Of a stretch of DNA of 64,000 nt, positions 15,874 through 24,600 are shown piece by piece (within the stretch, counting starts at the first letter, position 1; each line of letters begins with the position of its first letter). This stretch comes from Terriglobia bacterium. Its GTDB lineage: Bacteria; Acidobacteriota; Terriglobia; Bryobacterales; Bryobacteraceae. The position numbers and the translations under genes are program-made. The DNA is taken from positions 1 to 64,000 of the forward strand of contig JAJPIT010000062.1 in the NCBI GenBank assembly GCA_021324615.1, in the 5' to 3' direction. Below the pieces are notes generated by a model. The model had not been told where the DNA came from and searched no databases. It saw nothing but the letters and a program-made list of their open reading frames with translations.

Positions 15874-16587
15874 TTACGTTACCGGCCTGGCGACAAACCG
15901 GTAGCCCACGCCGCGCACCGTCAGCACGTGCCGCGGGCGCGCCGGGTCGTCTTCCAGATAACGCCTGAGCCGCACAATAAAATTGTCGATGGCCCGCGTG
16001 TCGGTGTCCTCGTGCAGCCCCCAAACCTCTTCGAGCATCTTTTTACGCGAAACCGGCTGCCCTTCGCGCTCGATCAGGTAACGCAGCAGATTCGCCTCCA
16101 TCAGGGTCAGCGGAAACACCTGCCCGCGCACCCGCAGCTCGAGAGCCGTGAAATCCACGGATTTTTCCCCGAAAGCGAAAACATCCCTGGGCGGCGCCTT
16201 TACCGGCGACTTCAGCCAGTCCCGCCGCCGCAGCAGCCCGCCGATCCGCGCAATCAGGATGCTCAATTCAAACGGCTTGGTCAGATAGTCGTCGGCGCCC
16301 GCGGCGAATCCCTTCAGCACGTCCTCGGGATGGCTGCGCGCGGTCAGCATCAGCGTGGGAACGAACTGCCCGGCGCTGCGCAGCTCGCTCATCACGGTGA
16401 ATCCGTCCTTTCCGGGCAGCATCACGTCCAGCACCATCACATCGAAAGCCGCCGCCGAATTCGCCAGCAGCTCCAGCGCCGCCTCCCCGCTTTCGACCAC
16501 CTGGACCGTGTATCCTTCCGCTTCCAGGTTGAACCGCAAGCCGTCGGCCAGGTGCTGTTCGTCCTCTACCACCAATACGCGGCTCAT
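15874..16587 (-). CDS. OmpR/PhoB-family response regulator
   Basis: 237 aa. Receiver domain with VVEDEQ (E9, D10) and phosphoacceptor D54 in VLDVMLPGKDG, T in LMLTAR and K in YLTKPFE. A winged-helix C-terminal domain includes GQVFPLTLMEANLLRYLIER, VSRKKMLEEVWG, TDTRAIDNFIVRLRRYLEDD and HVLTVRGVGYRFVA, the standard PhoB DNA-binding wing. Its ATG overlaps the kinase stop by 4 nt (ATGA), so kinase and regulator are translated as a pair. The target is unknown. Confidence 0.93.
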   Translation of the reverse strand: MSRVLVVEDEQHLADGLRFNLEAEGYTVQVVESGEAALELLANSAAAFDVMVLDVMLPGKDGFTVMSELRSAGQFVPTLMLTARSHPEDVLKGFAAGADDYLTKPFELSILIARIGGLLRRRDWLKSPVKAPPRDVFAFGEKSVDFTALELRVRGQVFPLTLMEANLLRYLIEREGQPVSRKKMLEEVWGLHEDTDTRAIDNFIVRLRRYLEDDPARPRHVLTVRGVGYRFVARPVT

Positions 16588-17477
16588 TTCGCCAACGGGA
16601 ACTGAACCACGAAGGTGCTGCCGCGGCCCGGCCCTTCGCTTTCGGCCCACGCTTTCCCGCCATGACGCTTGGCCACCGAGCGGACGATGTACAATCCGAG
16701 CCCGGTGCCTTTCACGCGCGCCGCCAGCGGCCCCGGAACGCGATAGAAACGCTTGAAAATCTGCTTCAGCTCCGTCTTGGGGATGCCCGGCCCGCGGTCG
16801 GTGACGCGGACCGCCGCGAATCGCCCGTCGACCGTCGCCGTCTCCACCGTCACCTTGACCTCCGCGCCGGAATACTTCACGGCGTTATCGATCAGATTCG
16901 AAACCGCCGCGCGCACCTCGTCCGGGTCCCCCATGATGGTCGCTTTTGGCCCGGGACGAAACGCCAGCGCCTCGCCTTCAACGTGATGGAGCTTGCGGGC
17001 CCGCGCCAGGCAGTCCCCGATCAGCGCATCCAGATCGAGCGGCATATTTACCGCGCGGCGGGCATGGCCCACGCGGCCGGTCCGCAGCACCTGCTCGATG
17101 GTGGCCAGCAGCCGCTCGCTGTCGCTCAGCATGATTTTATAGAATTCCTGGCGCTTGGCTTCCTCGACCGGCCGCGACTGCAGCGTCTCCAGATACAGCC
17201 GGATGGAGGCGACCGGCGTCTTGAGTTCATGCGTCACCGCGTTGATGAACGCATCGTGCTGCGCGTTGCGGCGGATCTCACGCACCAGAAATATTGTGTT
17301 CAGCACCACCCCGCTGATCAGCACGGCCAGCAGAAGCAGCCCCAGAAACAGCAGCACGCCGTGCCGCCAGTTGAGCTGCACCCAGCCGATATAGAGCAGC
17401 AGCGTGACCAGGATCAGGCCCGCGCCGAGCGCGATGAAGAACGCGATCGTCTTGCGGCGCCCCGCGGCGACAACCAT
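16584..17477 (-). CDS. Membrane sensor histidine kinase
   Basis: 297 aa. Two N-terminal membrane helices (about 10-31 and 41-66) with only about 10 residues between, so there is almost no periplasmic sensor; it may sense membrane state or a partner. H-box NAVTHELKTPVASIRLYLE (H83), N-box AVSNLIDNAVKYS, G1 VTDRGPGIP, F-box IFKRFYR, G2 GTGLGLYIV. All ATP-binding boxes are intact. It is first of the pair with the OmpR-type regulator. TATTCT lies 6 nt upstream of the ATG. Confidence 0.92.
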   Translation of the reverse strand: MVVAAGRRKTIAFFIALGAGLILVTLLLYIGWVQLNWRHGVLLFLGLLLLAVLISGVVLNTIFLVREIRRNAQHDAFINAVTHELKTPVASIRLYLETLQSRPVEEAKRQEFYKIMLSDSERLLATIEQVLRTGRVGHARRAVNMPLDLDALIGDCLARARKLHHVEGEALAFRPGPKATIMGDPDEVRAAVSNLIDNAVKYSGAEVKVTVETATVDGRFAAVRVTDRGPGIPKTELKQIFKRFYRVPGPLAARVKGTGLGLYIVRSVAKRHGGKAWAESEGPGRGSTFVVQFPLAK

Positions 17478-17483
17478 AGCTCC

Positions 17484-17489
17484 AGAATA
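17484..17489 (-). promoter_or_regulatory. -10-like hexamer of two-component operon
   Basis: TATTCT on the minus strand, 6 nt before the kinase ATG at 17477. GGAG sits in the gap but only 2 nt from the start, too close to act normally. Confidence 0.4.
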
Positions 17490-17561
17490 ACAACCCGGAG
17501 TTCAGAAACTCTTCGAAGCTCCTCCGGCCGGCGCGCGGATAGGAGCAGGAAGGCCGCGCCG

Positions 17562-18413
17562 CTACGCCGCTTCCCGCTCGGCAACCGCGGTGGTCAGCTT
17601 GGCGACCCGCACCGCCCGCGCGATGCCGAAAAATTTCAGAACCTTCAGGGTGATCCAGGAGGGATCGAATTCGTACCACGCCAGCCCGTGCCGGGCCGAG
17701 GTCGGATGCGCGTGATGGTTGTTGTGCCATCCTTCGCCGAAGGTGATCAGCGCCACCCACCAGTTATTCCGCGAATCGTCGCGCGTGTTGAAGCGGCGCC
17801 TGCCCCACAGATGCGTGGCGGAGTTCACCAGCCAGGTGGCGTGCAGACCGAAGACCACCCGAACAAACGTGCCCCACAACAACAGCGGCAGGCCGCCGAT
17901 GGCGTACAAAATCCCGCTCATCGCCACCAGCGGGACCCAATGATAGTTGTTGAGCCATACGTAGAAGCGGTCCTTGGCCAGATCCGGCGCGTATTTGGAC
18001 ATGACGCGCGTGTTGTTGTGCATCGTCTCGCCCCACAGCAGCCATCCGACGTGCGCCCACCACGCTCCGTCGCGCGGGGAGTGCGGATCGCCCGGTTTGT
18101 CCGAGTTCTGATGATGCACACGATGGGTGGCCACCCAGGAGATCGGCCCGCCTTCAAGCGTGGTCGTGCCGCAGATCGCGAAAAAATACTCGAGCGGTTT
18201 GGGCACCACATACGACCGGTGGGTGTGCAGCCGGTGATATCCCAGGCTGATGCCCAGCCCGGTGCACATCCAATATAGAAACACCGTGGCGAAGAATACC
18301 TTCCAGCTAAAAAAGAACAGCGCGGCGATGGCGCCGGCATGAAAAGCCGCCATAATCAGCGTAGTGGCCCAGTTCAGGCCATGGCGGGGCAGGGTGATGA
18401 TTTCAGGGTTCAA
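17562..18413 (-). CDS. Acyl-CoA (delta-9-type) fatty acid desaturase
   Basis: 283 aa from TTG 18413, chosen because GAGGA lies 5 nt upstream; a TTG at 18425 is the alternative. It is an integral membrane di-iron enzyme that puts a cis double bond in saturated acyl chains using O2. Three histidine boxes are intact: HRLHTH, HRVHH and HNNHH, with GLGISLGYHR before the first and GEGWHNNHHAHP around the last. Hydrophobic pairs before and after the first boxes fit four membrane helices. It lies next to a sensor kinase pair, so membrane-fluidity control is conceivable but not shown. Confidence 0.92.
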   Translation of the reverse strand: MNPEIITLPRHGLNWATTLIMAAFHAGAIAALFFFSWKVFFATVFLYWMCTGLGISLGYHRLHTHRSYVVPKPLEYFFAICGTTTLEGGPISWVATHRVHHQNSDKPGDPHSPRDGAWWAHVGWLLWGETMHNNTRVMSKYAPDLAKDRFYVWLNNYHWVPLVAMSGILYAIGGLPLLLWGTFVRVVFGLHATWLVNSATHLWGRRRFNTRDDSRNNWWVALITFGEGWHNNHHAHPTSARHGLAWYEFDPSWITLKVLKFFGIARAVRVAKLTTAVAEREAA

Positions 18414-18582
18414 TGCGGTCCTCAAACACCAAGTTAAACCCGATTTCGTCCATGGATTGTAAGACTTATGTAATATCGGCCGGCCTCAGGCAAAGACCCG
18501 GCGCGCCGCTTCGGAAACTCCCTTCGATGCCGCCGGAGGCCTGAGCGGAGCGGGGAGAAATTCCGCGCCCGGCCGCCCTGTT

Positions 18583-19800
18583 TTATTGCGCCGTCATGCG
18601 CGCGGCGATGCCCATGCGCCGGGCCACGCGCGTGATGATCTCGATGGCTCGCGAGAGCACATCTTCGGTGTGCGCCGCGGTGACGATGGTGCGGATGCGC
18701 GCTCTGCCTTGCGGCACGGTCGGGTAGCCGATGCCGGTCGCATACAGCCCCTCCTCGAACAGCGCGCGCGAAAACTCGTGCGCCAGCGCCGCCTCGCCGA
18801 CCATAATCGGCGTAATTGGCGTCTCGCTGGCGCCCGTCGAGAGGCCGTTTTCGTGCAGCCCTGTCTGGAAAAATCGCGTGTTGGACCACAGCTTTTCGAT
18901 CCGTTCCGGCTCTTTTTCGAGAATTTCGAAGGCCGCGATGCAGGCGGCGGCGACGGCCGGCGGTTGCGAGGTGGAAAACAGAAACGGCCGCGCGCGGTGA
19001 TACAGAAAGTCGATCAGGTCGCGGCTGCCGCAAACATATCCGCCCAGCACGCCCACCGCTTTCGACAACGTCCCCACCTGGATATGCACGCGTCCGTGCA
19101 GGTTGAAATGATCGACCGTGCCCCGCCCGTTCCGCCCCAGAACACCGGAGGCGTGCGCGTCATCGACCATCATGATCGCGCCGTAACGCTCGGCCAGCTC
19201 GGTGAGTTGAGGCAGGGCGCCGATGTCGCCGTCCATCGAAAATACGCCGTCGGTGATCAGCAGTTTGCGGCCGGGCGTATCGGCCAGCGCGGCGAGCTTC
19301 TCTTCGGCGTGCGCGGCGTCCCGGTGCCGGAAAACGTGGATTTTCGCCTTGGAAAGACGGCACCCGTCGATGATGCTGGCATGATTCAGCTCGTCGGAGA
19401 TGATGTGATCCTCCGGCGTCAGGATCGCGGCGACAGTGCCGGCGTTGGCCGCGAATCCGGATTGAAAAACGACGCAGGCTTCAACGTTTTTGAAAGCGGC
19501 GATGCGGCGCTCCAGCTCCAGGTGCAGGCTCATGGTCCCGGAAATGGTGCGCACCGCGCCCGATCCGGCGCCATATTTGCGCGCGGCCTCGCATTCGGCT
19601 TCGACCAGCTTGGGATGGCCGGCCAGCCCGAGATAGTTATTGGAGGCGAGATTGATCACCTCCCGGCCGTCGAAATTCGCCACCGGCAGGCACGCCGATT
19701 CCAGCACGCGAAGACGCTGGTAGGTCCCCGCCCGGCGCCAATCTTCAAGCTGATCCGTCAGATAGGAAAGCGGATTCGGCATTTGATTCAATTGTGGCAT
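18583..19800 (-). CDS. Alpha-oxoamine synthase, glycine C-acetyltransferase (KBL)-like
   Basis: 405 aa from ATG 19800; an ATG at 19782 is equally possible, and the longer frame runs over tpiA. PLP enzyme of the KBL/BioF/serine-palmitoyltransferase family. Seen: NLASNNYLGLAGHP, GSGAVRTISGTMSLHLELE (GxGxxRxxxGT), HASIIDG, MMVDDAHASGVLG (cofactor Asp, His), and VGTLSKAVGVLGGYVCG with the PLP lysine. The SKAVGVLGGYVCG form is like the Bacillus/Thermus 2-amino-3-ketobutyrate CoA ligase, but BioF or a sphingolipid role cannot be excluded. No tdh, bio or ceramide gene is adjacent. It is divergent from tpiA with about 13 bp between starts. Confidence 0.85.
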   Translation of the reverse strand: MPQLNQMPNPLSYLTDQLEDWRRAGTYQRLRVLESACLPVANFDGREVINLASNNYLGLAGHPKLVEAECEAARKYGAGSGAVRTISGTMSLHLELERRIAAFKNVEACVVFQSGFAANAGTVAAILTPEDHIISDELNHASIIDGCRLSKAKIHVFRHRDAAHAEEKLAALADTPGRKLLITDGVFSMDGDIGALPQLTELAERYGAIMMVDDAHASGVLGRNGRGTVDHFNLHGRVHIQVGTLSKAVGVLGGYVCGSRDLIDFLYHRARPFLFSTSQPPAVAAACIAAFEILEKEPERIEKLWSNTRFFQTGLHENGLSTGASETPITPIMVGEAALAHEFSRALFEEGLYATGIGYPTVPQGRARIRTIVTAAHTEDVLSRAIEIITRVARRMGIAARMTAQ

Positions 19801-19813
19801 CCTGGGAAGCAGA

Positions 19814-20560
19814 ATGCGCAAGCCGGTGATGGCGGGCAACTGGAAGATGCACAAGACCGCGGCCGAGACGGCGCGCTTTTTCGAAATCTTCGCGCCGCTG
19901 GTGGCCGGCGCGGACCATGCCGAGATCGTGATCTGCCCGCCCTTCGTGAATCTGCCCGCGGCGGTTGCAGCGGGCGGCGGCATCGGCATCGGCGCGCAGG
20001 ATGTTTTTTGGCTGAAGGAAGGCGCCTACACCGGCGAAGTCTCCGCGCCGATGCTCGCCGCCATCGGCTGCCGCTGGGTGATCATCGGGCATAGCGAACG
20101 CCGGCAATACTTCAACGAGACCGACGAAACGGTGTTCAAGAAAACGATCGCCGCGCTCGACGCGGGATTGACACCGATCGTCTGCCTGGGCGAGCGCCTG
20201 GAAGAGCGCGAGGCGGGCGCGACCGAAACGGTGCTGGAGGCACAGTTCACGGCCGGCATCGCGGAGCTGACCGCGGAACAGTTCGCCCGCGTGGTGATCG
20301 CTTATGAGCCGGTATGGGCCATCGGCACCGGCAAAACCGCCACGCCCGGGATCGCGCAGGCGGCGCATCATTTCCTGCGGCGCGAGATTCGCGCGCGCTT
20401 CGGTCCGGAGGCGGCCGGCGCCTGCCGCATCCTCTATGGCGGCAGCGTTAAGCCGGATAACATCAAGGGCTTGATGTCGCAGCCCGATATCGATGGCGCC
20501 CTGGTCGGCGGCGCGAGCCTGGACGCGGCAACGTTCGCGGCGATCGTGCATTACCAATGA
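19814..20560 (+). CDS. tpiA: Triosephosphate isomerase
   Basis: 248 aa, standard length. It interconverts dihydroxyacetone phosphate and glyceraldehyde 3-phosphate. Catalytic residues are all present: N9 and K11 in AGNWKMHKT, H93 in VIIGHSERRQ and E165 in AYEPVWAIGTGKTATP; the phosphate loop is LYGGSVKPDN. GGGAAG about 5 nt upstream of the ATG is a fair ribosome-binding site. The next gene starts inside its last codon. Confidence 0.97.
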   Translation: MRKPVMAGNWKMHKTAAETARFFEIFAPLVAGADHAEIVICPPFVNLPAAVAAGGGIGIGAQDVFWLKEGAYTGEVSAPMLAAIGCRWVIIGHSERRQYFNETDETVFKKTIAALDAGLTPIVCLGERLEEREAGATETVLEAQFTAGIAELTAEQFARVVIAYEPVWAIGTGKTATPGIAQAAHHFLRREIRARFGPEAAGACRILYGGSVKPDNIKGLMSQPDIDGALVGGASLDAATFAAIVHYQ

Positions 20561-21789
20561 AGCGAGCCGCCGCGCTGCTGGCCGCCGCACTGCTGGTTTC
20601 CGCGGCGGAGGAGAAAAAGCGCGAGCCGGAGTTGCCGGCCGCGGCGCGGGAGATCGTCAGCCTGGCTCGGGCGGCGGCGCCCGAGTTTTTTTCCCGGGCG
20701 GTTACGGATCTGGTGCGGCGCGGCGCGATTCCCGACCGCGAATCCCGCATCGATTTCCTCGAAGAAGCGTTCACCGCCGCGCAAAGCGCGAAGGAGCCTT
20801 TTGCCGTGATCGCCATCCCGGCGACGCCGCCGGATACCCGGGAACTGCACCGCGCCAAGGCGGCGGAGTTGAAGCTGGACGAGCTGTCGCTCGAAGCGGC
20901 GGTCGTCAAGGAAATGGTCCGACTCGATCCGGCGCGGGCGCGGGCGATGTTTGAGGAGATCGCACGCCCGCTTCTGGACCCGCGGCCGTGCCAAGATCCT
21001 CTGATCCCGGATGTGTCGGCGTATTACGAAATGGCGGGGACCATCGCGCAGTCGGCCTTCACGCCGGCGGAAAGAGAGACCGGCGCGCATGTCCAATTTC
21101 TGCAAGCGGTGCTCGATGGGGCGCGCTCCCCGGCTGAGCTGCCGGCTTTCCTGCGGCTGTTGACCACCATGGCGCTCACCCGCCCGCAGCGGGAGCTGCT
21201 GATCCATTCCTTCGCCGCCAAGCTGGTTTCCATCGGCACGGACGACCGGGCGTTTGCGGTCAGCTACAACGATCTGAAACTGGAACTCGGCCGCGTCGCC
21301 CCGGAATTGACGCCCGCGCTGGCGCGGTATGAAGAAGCGCAAACCGAGGCGGCCCGCTGCGGCCCGGCGTTTGTTCCCTCCTTGGTTTATTTCCAATCCG
21401 GAGATTCGAAACGAATCGCGGACGAGTTCATCGCGCTGCGAAACCTCCCCCACGACGATCCGCGATGGCGGCCGTCGTTCGAAGATCTGCTGCGCGATCT
21501 CTCCTTCTGGAGCAGTTCCGGGATCGACGAATTTCATCAGCAGGCGACCATTTTGCGCGCTTTGCTGGATGGCCCAGCCTCCGGCGAAGAGCGGAACCGG
21601 CTGATGGCGTATTGCGCGGATTTCCTGGCCTCGTCCCCGGCCCAGACCGAGCATCCCCAGGAGTGGCTGTACCAGGTTCAAATGCTCGATCGCGGCGCCA
21701 GAATGAAGGATCTGTTTCGCGCCTCCGGAAACGCCGCCTTATTGCTCTATGCGAACTATTTTTCCGCCTCGAACGGAACTTCGAAATAA
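20557..21789 (+). CDS. Exported protein of unknown function, coupled to tpiA
   Basis: 410 aa. Its ATG overlaps the tpiA stop by 4 nt (ATGA). A signal peptide is seen (AAALLAAALLVSAAEE), then an almost all-helical, charge-rich protein with many Ala/Glu/Arg. There is no recognised motif, no membrane segment and few Cys. The helical repeat feel (blocks of 30-40 residues starting LARAAAPEF, RMFEEIARP-like) suggests an alpha-solenoid. It ends 34 bp inside the opposing small secreted gene. No relation to glycolysis is implied beyond position. Confidence 0.65.
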   Translation: MKRAAALLAAALLVSAAEEKKREPELPAAAREIVSLARAAAPEFFSRAVTDLVRRGAIPDRESRIDFLEEAFTAAQSAKEPFAVIAIPATPPDTRELHRAKAAELKLDELSLEAAVVKEMVRLDPARARAMFEEIARPLLDPRPCQDPLIPDVSAYYEMAGTIAQSAFTPAERETGAHVQFLQAVLDGARSPAELPAFLRLLTTMALTRPQRELLIHSFAAKLVSIGTDDRAFAVSYNDLKLELGRVAPELTPALARYEEAQTEAARCGPAFVPSLVYFQSGDSKRIADEFIALRNLPHDDPRWRPSFEDLLRDLSFWSSSGIDEFHQQATILRALLDGPASGEERNRLMAYCADFLASSPAQTEHPQEWLYQVQMLDRGARMKDLFRASGNAALLLYANYFSASNGTSK

Positions 21790-22358
21790 AAATAGTCTTT
21801 GCCGGACTGCGCGTCTTTAATTCCGGTCAGATACAGCTTCGATCCGGGGATGTTTTGCGTTTGAAAATAGAAGAACCCGTAAGCATTCTCGCCCGGCGGC
21901 AGCAGTTTCGGCGCAAAAGCGCGCCCCTCGATCTCCCAGGTATTCAACGGCCCGCCCTTCGGCTTGCGCGGGAACGGATTCGGATAGGGCGACGTACCGG
22001 GCATCTTCGGGCGCTTGACGTTGGAGTCGATGTAGATGACATCAGACGGCGGAGTGGCCTCCACGTGCCGGCCGCCGGGATCAACATACTCGGCCCGCAG
22101 ATCCAGCCGCAGCGTCTTGCCCGTATCGTTTTGCATCACCACCAGCACGGGCAGCACGCCGTGCTTGTACGGCTCCGCCTTGCCGAACGCGCTTTTCTCC
22201 TGTTCTTCGGTGACGTAGGGGATCGCCGCGATGGTAATTTTGTCCATCGTCTGATGATTGGGATACGATGAAGCCGGCCCGGGCTTGAAGGGTTTGTCCT
22301 TGTCGGCGGCGCTGGCCGCGGCTATACTCAAAAGAACCATTAACGCGACTGGTCTCAT
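21756..22358 (-). CDS. Secreted protein of unknown function
   Basis: 200 aa with signal peptide (ALMVLLSIAAASAAD). The mature part has few charges at the start (PFKPGPASSYPNHQTMDKIT), a VTEEQEKSAFGKAEPYKHGV segment, then VLPVLVVMQNDTGKTLRLDL, a beta strand pattern like an exported immunoglobulin-type domain. GAGGAAATAA just before the ATG is a good ribosome-binding region. It is convergent and overlapping by 34 bp with the previous gene, and its start region overlaps the kdtA-lpxK gene on the other strand. Function unknown. Confidence 0.7.
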   Translation of the reverse strand: MRPVALMVLLSIAAASAADKDKPFKPGPASSYPNHQTMDKITIAAIPYVTEEQEKSAFGKAEPYKHGVLPVLVVMQNDTGKTLRLDLRAEYVDPGGRHVEATPPSDVIYIDSNVKRPKMPGTSPYPNPFPRKPKGGPLNTWEIEGRAFAPKLLPPGENAYGFFYFQTQNIPGSKLYLTGIKDAQSGKDYFYFEVPFEAEK

Positions 22359-24600
22359 TTATTTCCTCTATCAGCTTGCCGAAATCGTCCTGAGCCCGGC
22401 GGTCGCTCTTTATCTACTTTACCGGGGATGCCGGAATCGCGCGTATTTCGCCGGGCTGAAGGAGCGATTCGGTCTTCTTCCCTCGCCTACGGAAACGACG
22501 GGCACGACTGCGGTCTGGTTTCACGCGGTGTCGGTGGGCGAGGTGATTTCGGCCGTCGAACTGATCCGGCGGCTGCGGCAGGAGCGGCCGGATTGGCGCG
22601 TTTATGTTTCGACGGCGACACTGGCCGGGCGTGCGGCGGCGGACCAGAAGATGGCCGGACTGGCCGACGCGGTCTTTTTCGCGCCGCTCGATTACCGCTC
22701 CGCCGTCCGGCGCGTGTTGCGGCGCCTGCGGCCGTCGGTTCTGGCCGTCCTCGAAACCGAGATCTGGCCGAACTTGTACCGGGAGGCGAAGCGGGCCGGC
22801 GCGTCGGTGCTGATCGTGAACGGGCGGATTTCCGATGCCGCGCTGCCCCGCTACCGCCGGTGGCGCGGATTTTTTTCGCATGTTCTGCGCCAGGCGGACG
22901 CGATCCTGGCGCAGAGCGAAGAGGACCGCCGGCGGTTCATCCTGGCGGGCGCGCCCGCCGAACGCGTGACGGCGGCCGGAAATTTGAAGTACGATTTTAC
23001 GCCTTCTTGCTCAGTTTCGCGTGAAATTGACGCTTTTATCGGCAGAATACGTCCGAAATACGTCTGGATCGCCGCCAGCACCATGACCGACGGCGCCGTC
23101 GATGAAGACGACGTGGTCATCGACGCACTGCGGTCGCTGCCCGGCGTCTTTCTGATCCTGGCTCCGCGGAAGCCGGAGCGCTTCGATCTGGCCGCGGAAA
23201 AATTGGAGCGCGCGAAAATCCCGTTTGCGCGGCGCAGCCGCGGGCTGGACGGCCCGGCGCGCGTGCTGCTGCTCGATTCGATCGGCGAACTGGCGGCTCT
23301 ATTCGCCCGCGCCGACGTGGTCTTCATGGGCGGGACGCTGGCCGATCGCGGCGGGCACAATATTCTGGAGCCGGCCTTTTTCGGCAAGCCCGTGATCGCC
23401 GGGCCGCACCTGGAAAATTTCGCGGCCATCGCCGGCGAGTTCGAGCGCGCCGGGGCGATGGAGAGAATCGCCGGGCCGCCGGATCTGGCGGGCGCCGTAG
23501 CCAGGCTGATCGCCGATCCGGCGCGGCGGGAGCGCATCGGATCGAAGGCGCGCGAGCTGGCCATGGCCAGGCGCGGGGCCTCCACTCGCGCGGTGGCGCG
23601 CATCATCGACGCGGCGGCCGACGCGGTTCCCAATCCGCCGCGGGCGCTTCCGGCTCGAATCGTGCTCGCGCCGCTGTCCTGGATTTGGCGCGCGGGCAAT
23701 GCGATCCACGCGCTGCGGCCGGCGCGCGCTCTCGCTGCGCCGGTGATCAGCGTCGGCGCGCTGGCGATGGGCGGCGCGGGCAAAACGCCCCTGGTGGCTC
23801 ATCTCGCCGCGCGTTTGCGCGAACGCGGCCGCCATCCGGCGATTTTAACGCGCTGCTACAAGCGGCGGTCGCGCCGGCCCGTCATCGTGCCGCGCGGGGA
23901 GCAGGCCGATCACGCGCAAACCGGCGATGAAGCGCGAATTTTCATCCGGCGCGGCGACGCGGCCGTCGGCATCGGCGCGGATCGCTACGCCGTCGCGCAG
24001 CGCATGAGCGCGGATGTCTTTCTTCTCGACGACGGTTTTCAGCACCGGCGGCTGGCGCGGCAGCATGACATCGTACTGATCGATGCCCTCGATCCCTGCG
24101 CCGGCGGCGTCTTCCCCCTGGGCCGGCTGCGCGAGCCGTTTCAAGCGCTGCGCCGGGCGACGGAGATTCTTCTGACGCGCTGCGAGCCGCTTCAATCCAC
24201 CCGCGGGCTGGAGCGGATGATCGCCCGATACACGAGCGCGCCGGTTTTCCGCTCCCGGGTGGCGCCGCGGAGATGGGTGGCGCTCGATGGCGAACCGCCG
24301 GCCGATTTCAAACGCGCAGCGGCGTTTTGCGGGCTCGGCACGCCGCGGTCGTTTTGGCGCACACTGGAACAGTTGGGCGTTCGCGTCCTCCGGCGGGAGG
24401 CGTTTCCGGATCATCACCGCTATTCCGCGCAGGAACTGGCGCGGCTCGCCTCCGGCGTCGATACGCTTTTGACCACGGAAAAGGACGCGGCCAATCTGCC
24501 GGACGAAGCGGCGCGGGCGATCGCGCCGGCCCGGCTGTATTGGCTGGAAATCGCAATAGAGATCGAAAGGGAAGACGAATTCCTGAAGCGCATTTTATGA
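22300..24600 (+). CDS. Fused Kdo transferase (KdtA/WaaA) and tetraacyldisaccharide 4'-kinase (LpxK)
   Basis: About 766 aa with two complete enzymes in one frame. Residues about 35-430 are KdtA: a membrane anchor (IVLSPAVALYLLYRG), LKERFG with the catalytic Glu, WFHAVSVGEV, LETEIWPNL, LAPRKPERFD, DVVFMGGTLADRGGHNILEP. Residues about 450-766 are LpxK: LAPLSWIWRAGN, VISVGALAMGGAGKTPLVAH (P-loop), LLDDGFQHRRLARQHDIVL, FPLGRLREP, FCGLGTP, LLTTEKDAANL. It should add Kdo to lipid A precursor and phosphorylate its 4' position. The start is unclear: TTG 22300 has GAAGGG 7 nt upstream; TTG 22258 and a rare ATT near 22357 are alternatives. Confidence 0.88.
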   Translation: MSAALAAAILKRTINATGLIYFLYQLAEIVLSPAVALYLLYRGCRNRAYFAGLKERFGLLPSPTETTGTTAVWFHAVSVGEVISAVELIRRLRQERPDWRVYVSTATLAGRAAADQKMAGLADAVFFAPLDYRSAVRRVLRRLRPSVLAVLETEIWPNLYREAKRAGASVLIVNGRISDAALPRYRRWRGFFSHVLRQADAILAQSEEDRRRFILAGAPAERVTAAGNLKYDFTPSCSVSREIDAFIGRIRPKYVWIAASTMTDGAVDEDDVVIDALRSLPGVFLILAPRKPERFDLAAEKLERAKIPFARRSRGLDGPARVLLLDSIGELAALFARADVVFMGGTLADRGGHNILEPAFFGKPVIAGPHLENFAAIAGEFERAGAMERIAGPPDLAGAVARLIADPARRERIGSKARELAMARRGASTRAVARIIDAAADAVPNPPRALPARIVLAPLSWIWRAGNAIHALRPARALAAPVISVGALAMGGAGKTPLVAHLAARLRERGRHPAILTRCYKRRSRRPVIVPRGEQADHAQTGDEARIFIRRGDAAVGIGADRYAVAQRMSADVFLLDDGFQHRRLARQHDIVLIDALDPCAGGVFPLGRLREPFQALRRATEILLTRCEPLQSTRGLERMIARYTSAPVFRSRVAPRRWVALDGEPPADFKRAAAFCGLGTPRSFWRTLEQLGVRVLRREAFPDHHRYSAQELARLASGVDTLLTTEKDAANLPDEAARAIAPARLYWLEIAIEIEREDEFLKRIL

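Noticed and set aside
13730-18278. Two long antisense frames (561 and 538 codons) across the FHA phosphatase, fur, two-component and desaturase genes
   Set aside because: They cross several real genes on the other strand and have shadow-like composition (Arg/Gln/His rich).
13624-18551. 12-mer CCTGAGCGGAGC seen twice (about 13624 and 18540)
   Set aside because: Two copies of a GC-rich 12-mer are expected by chance at this composition, and there is no palindrome or conserved context.
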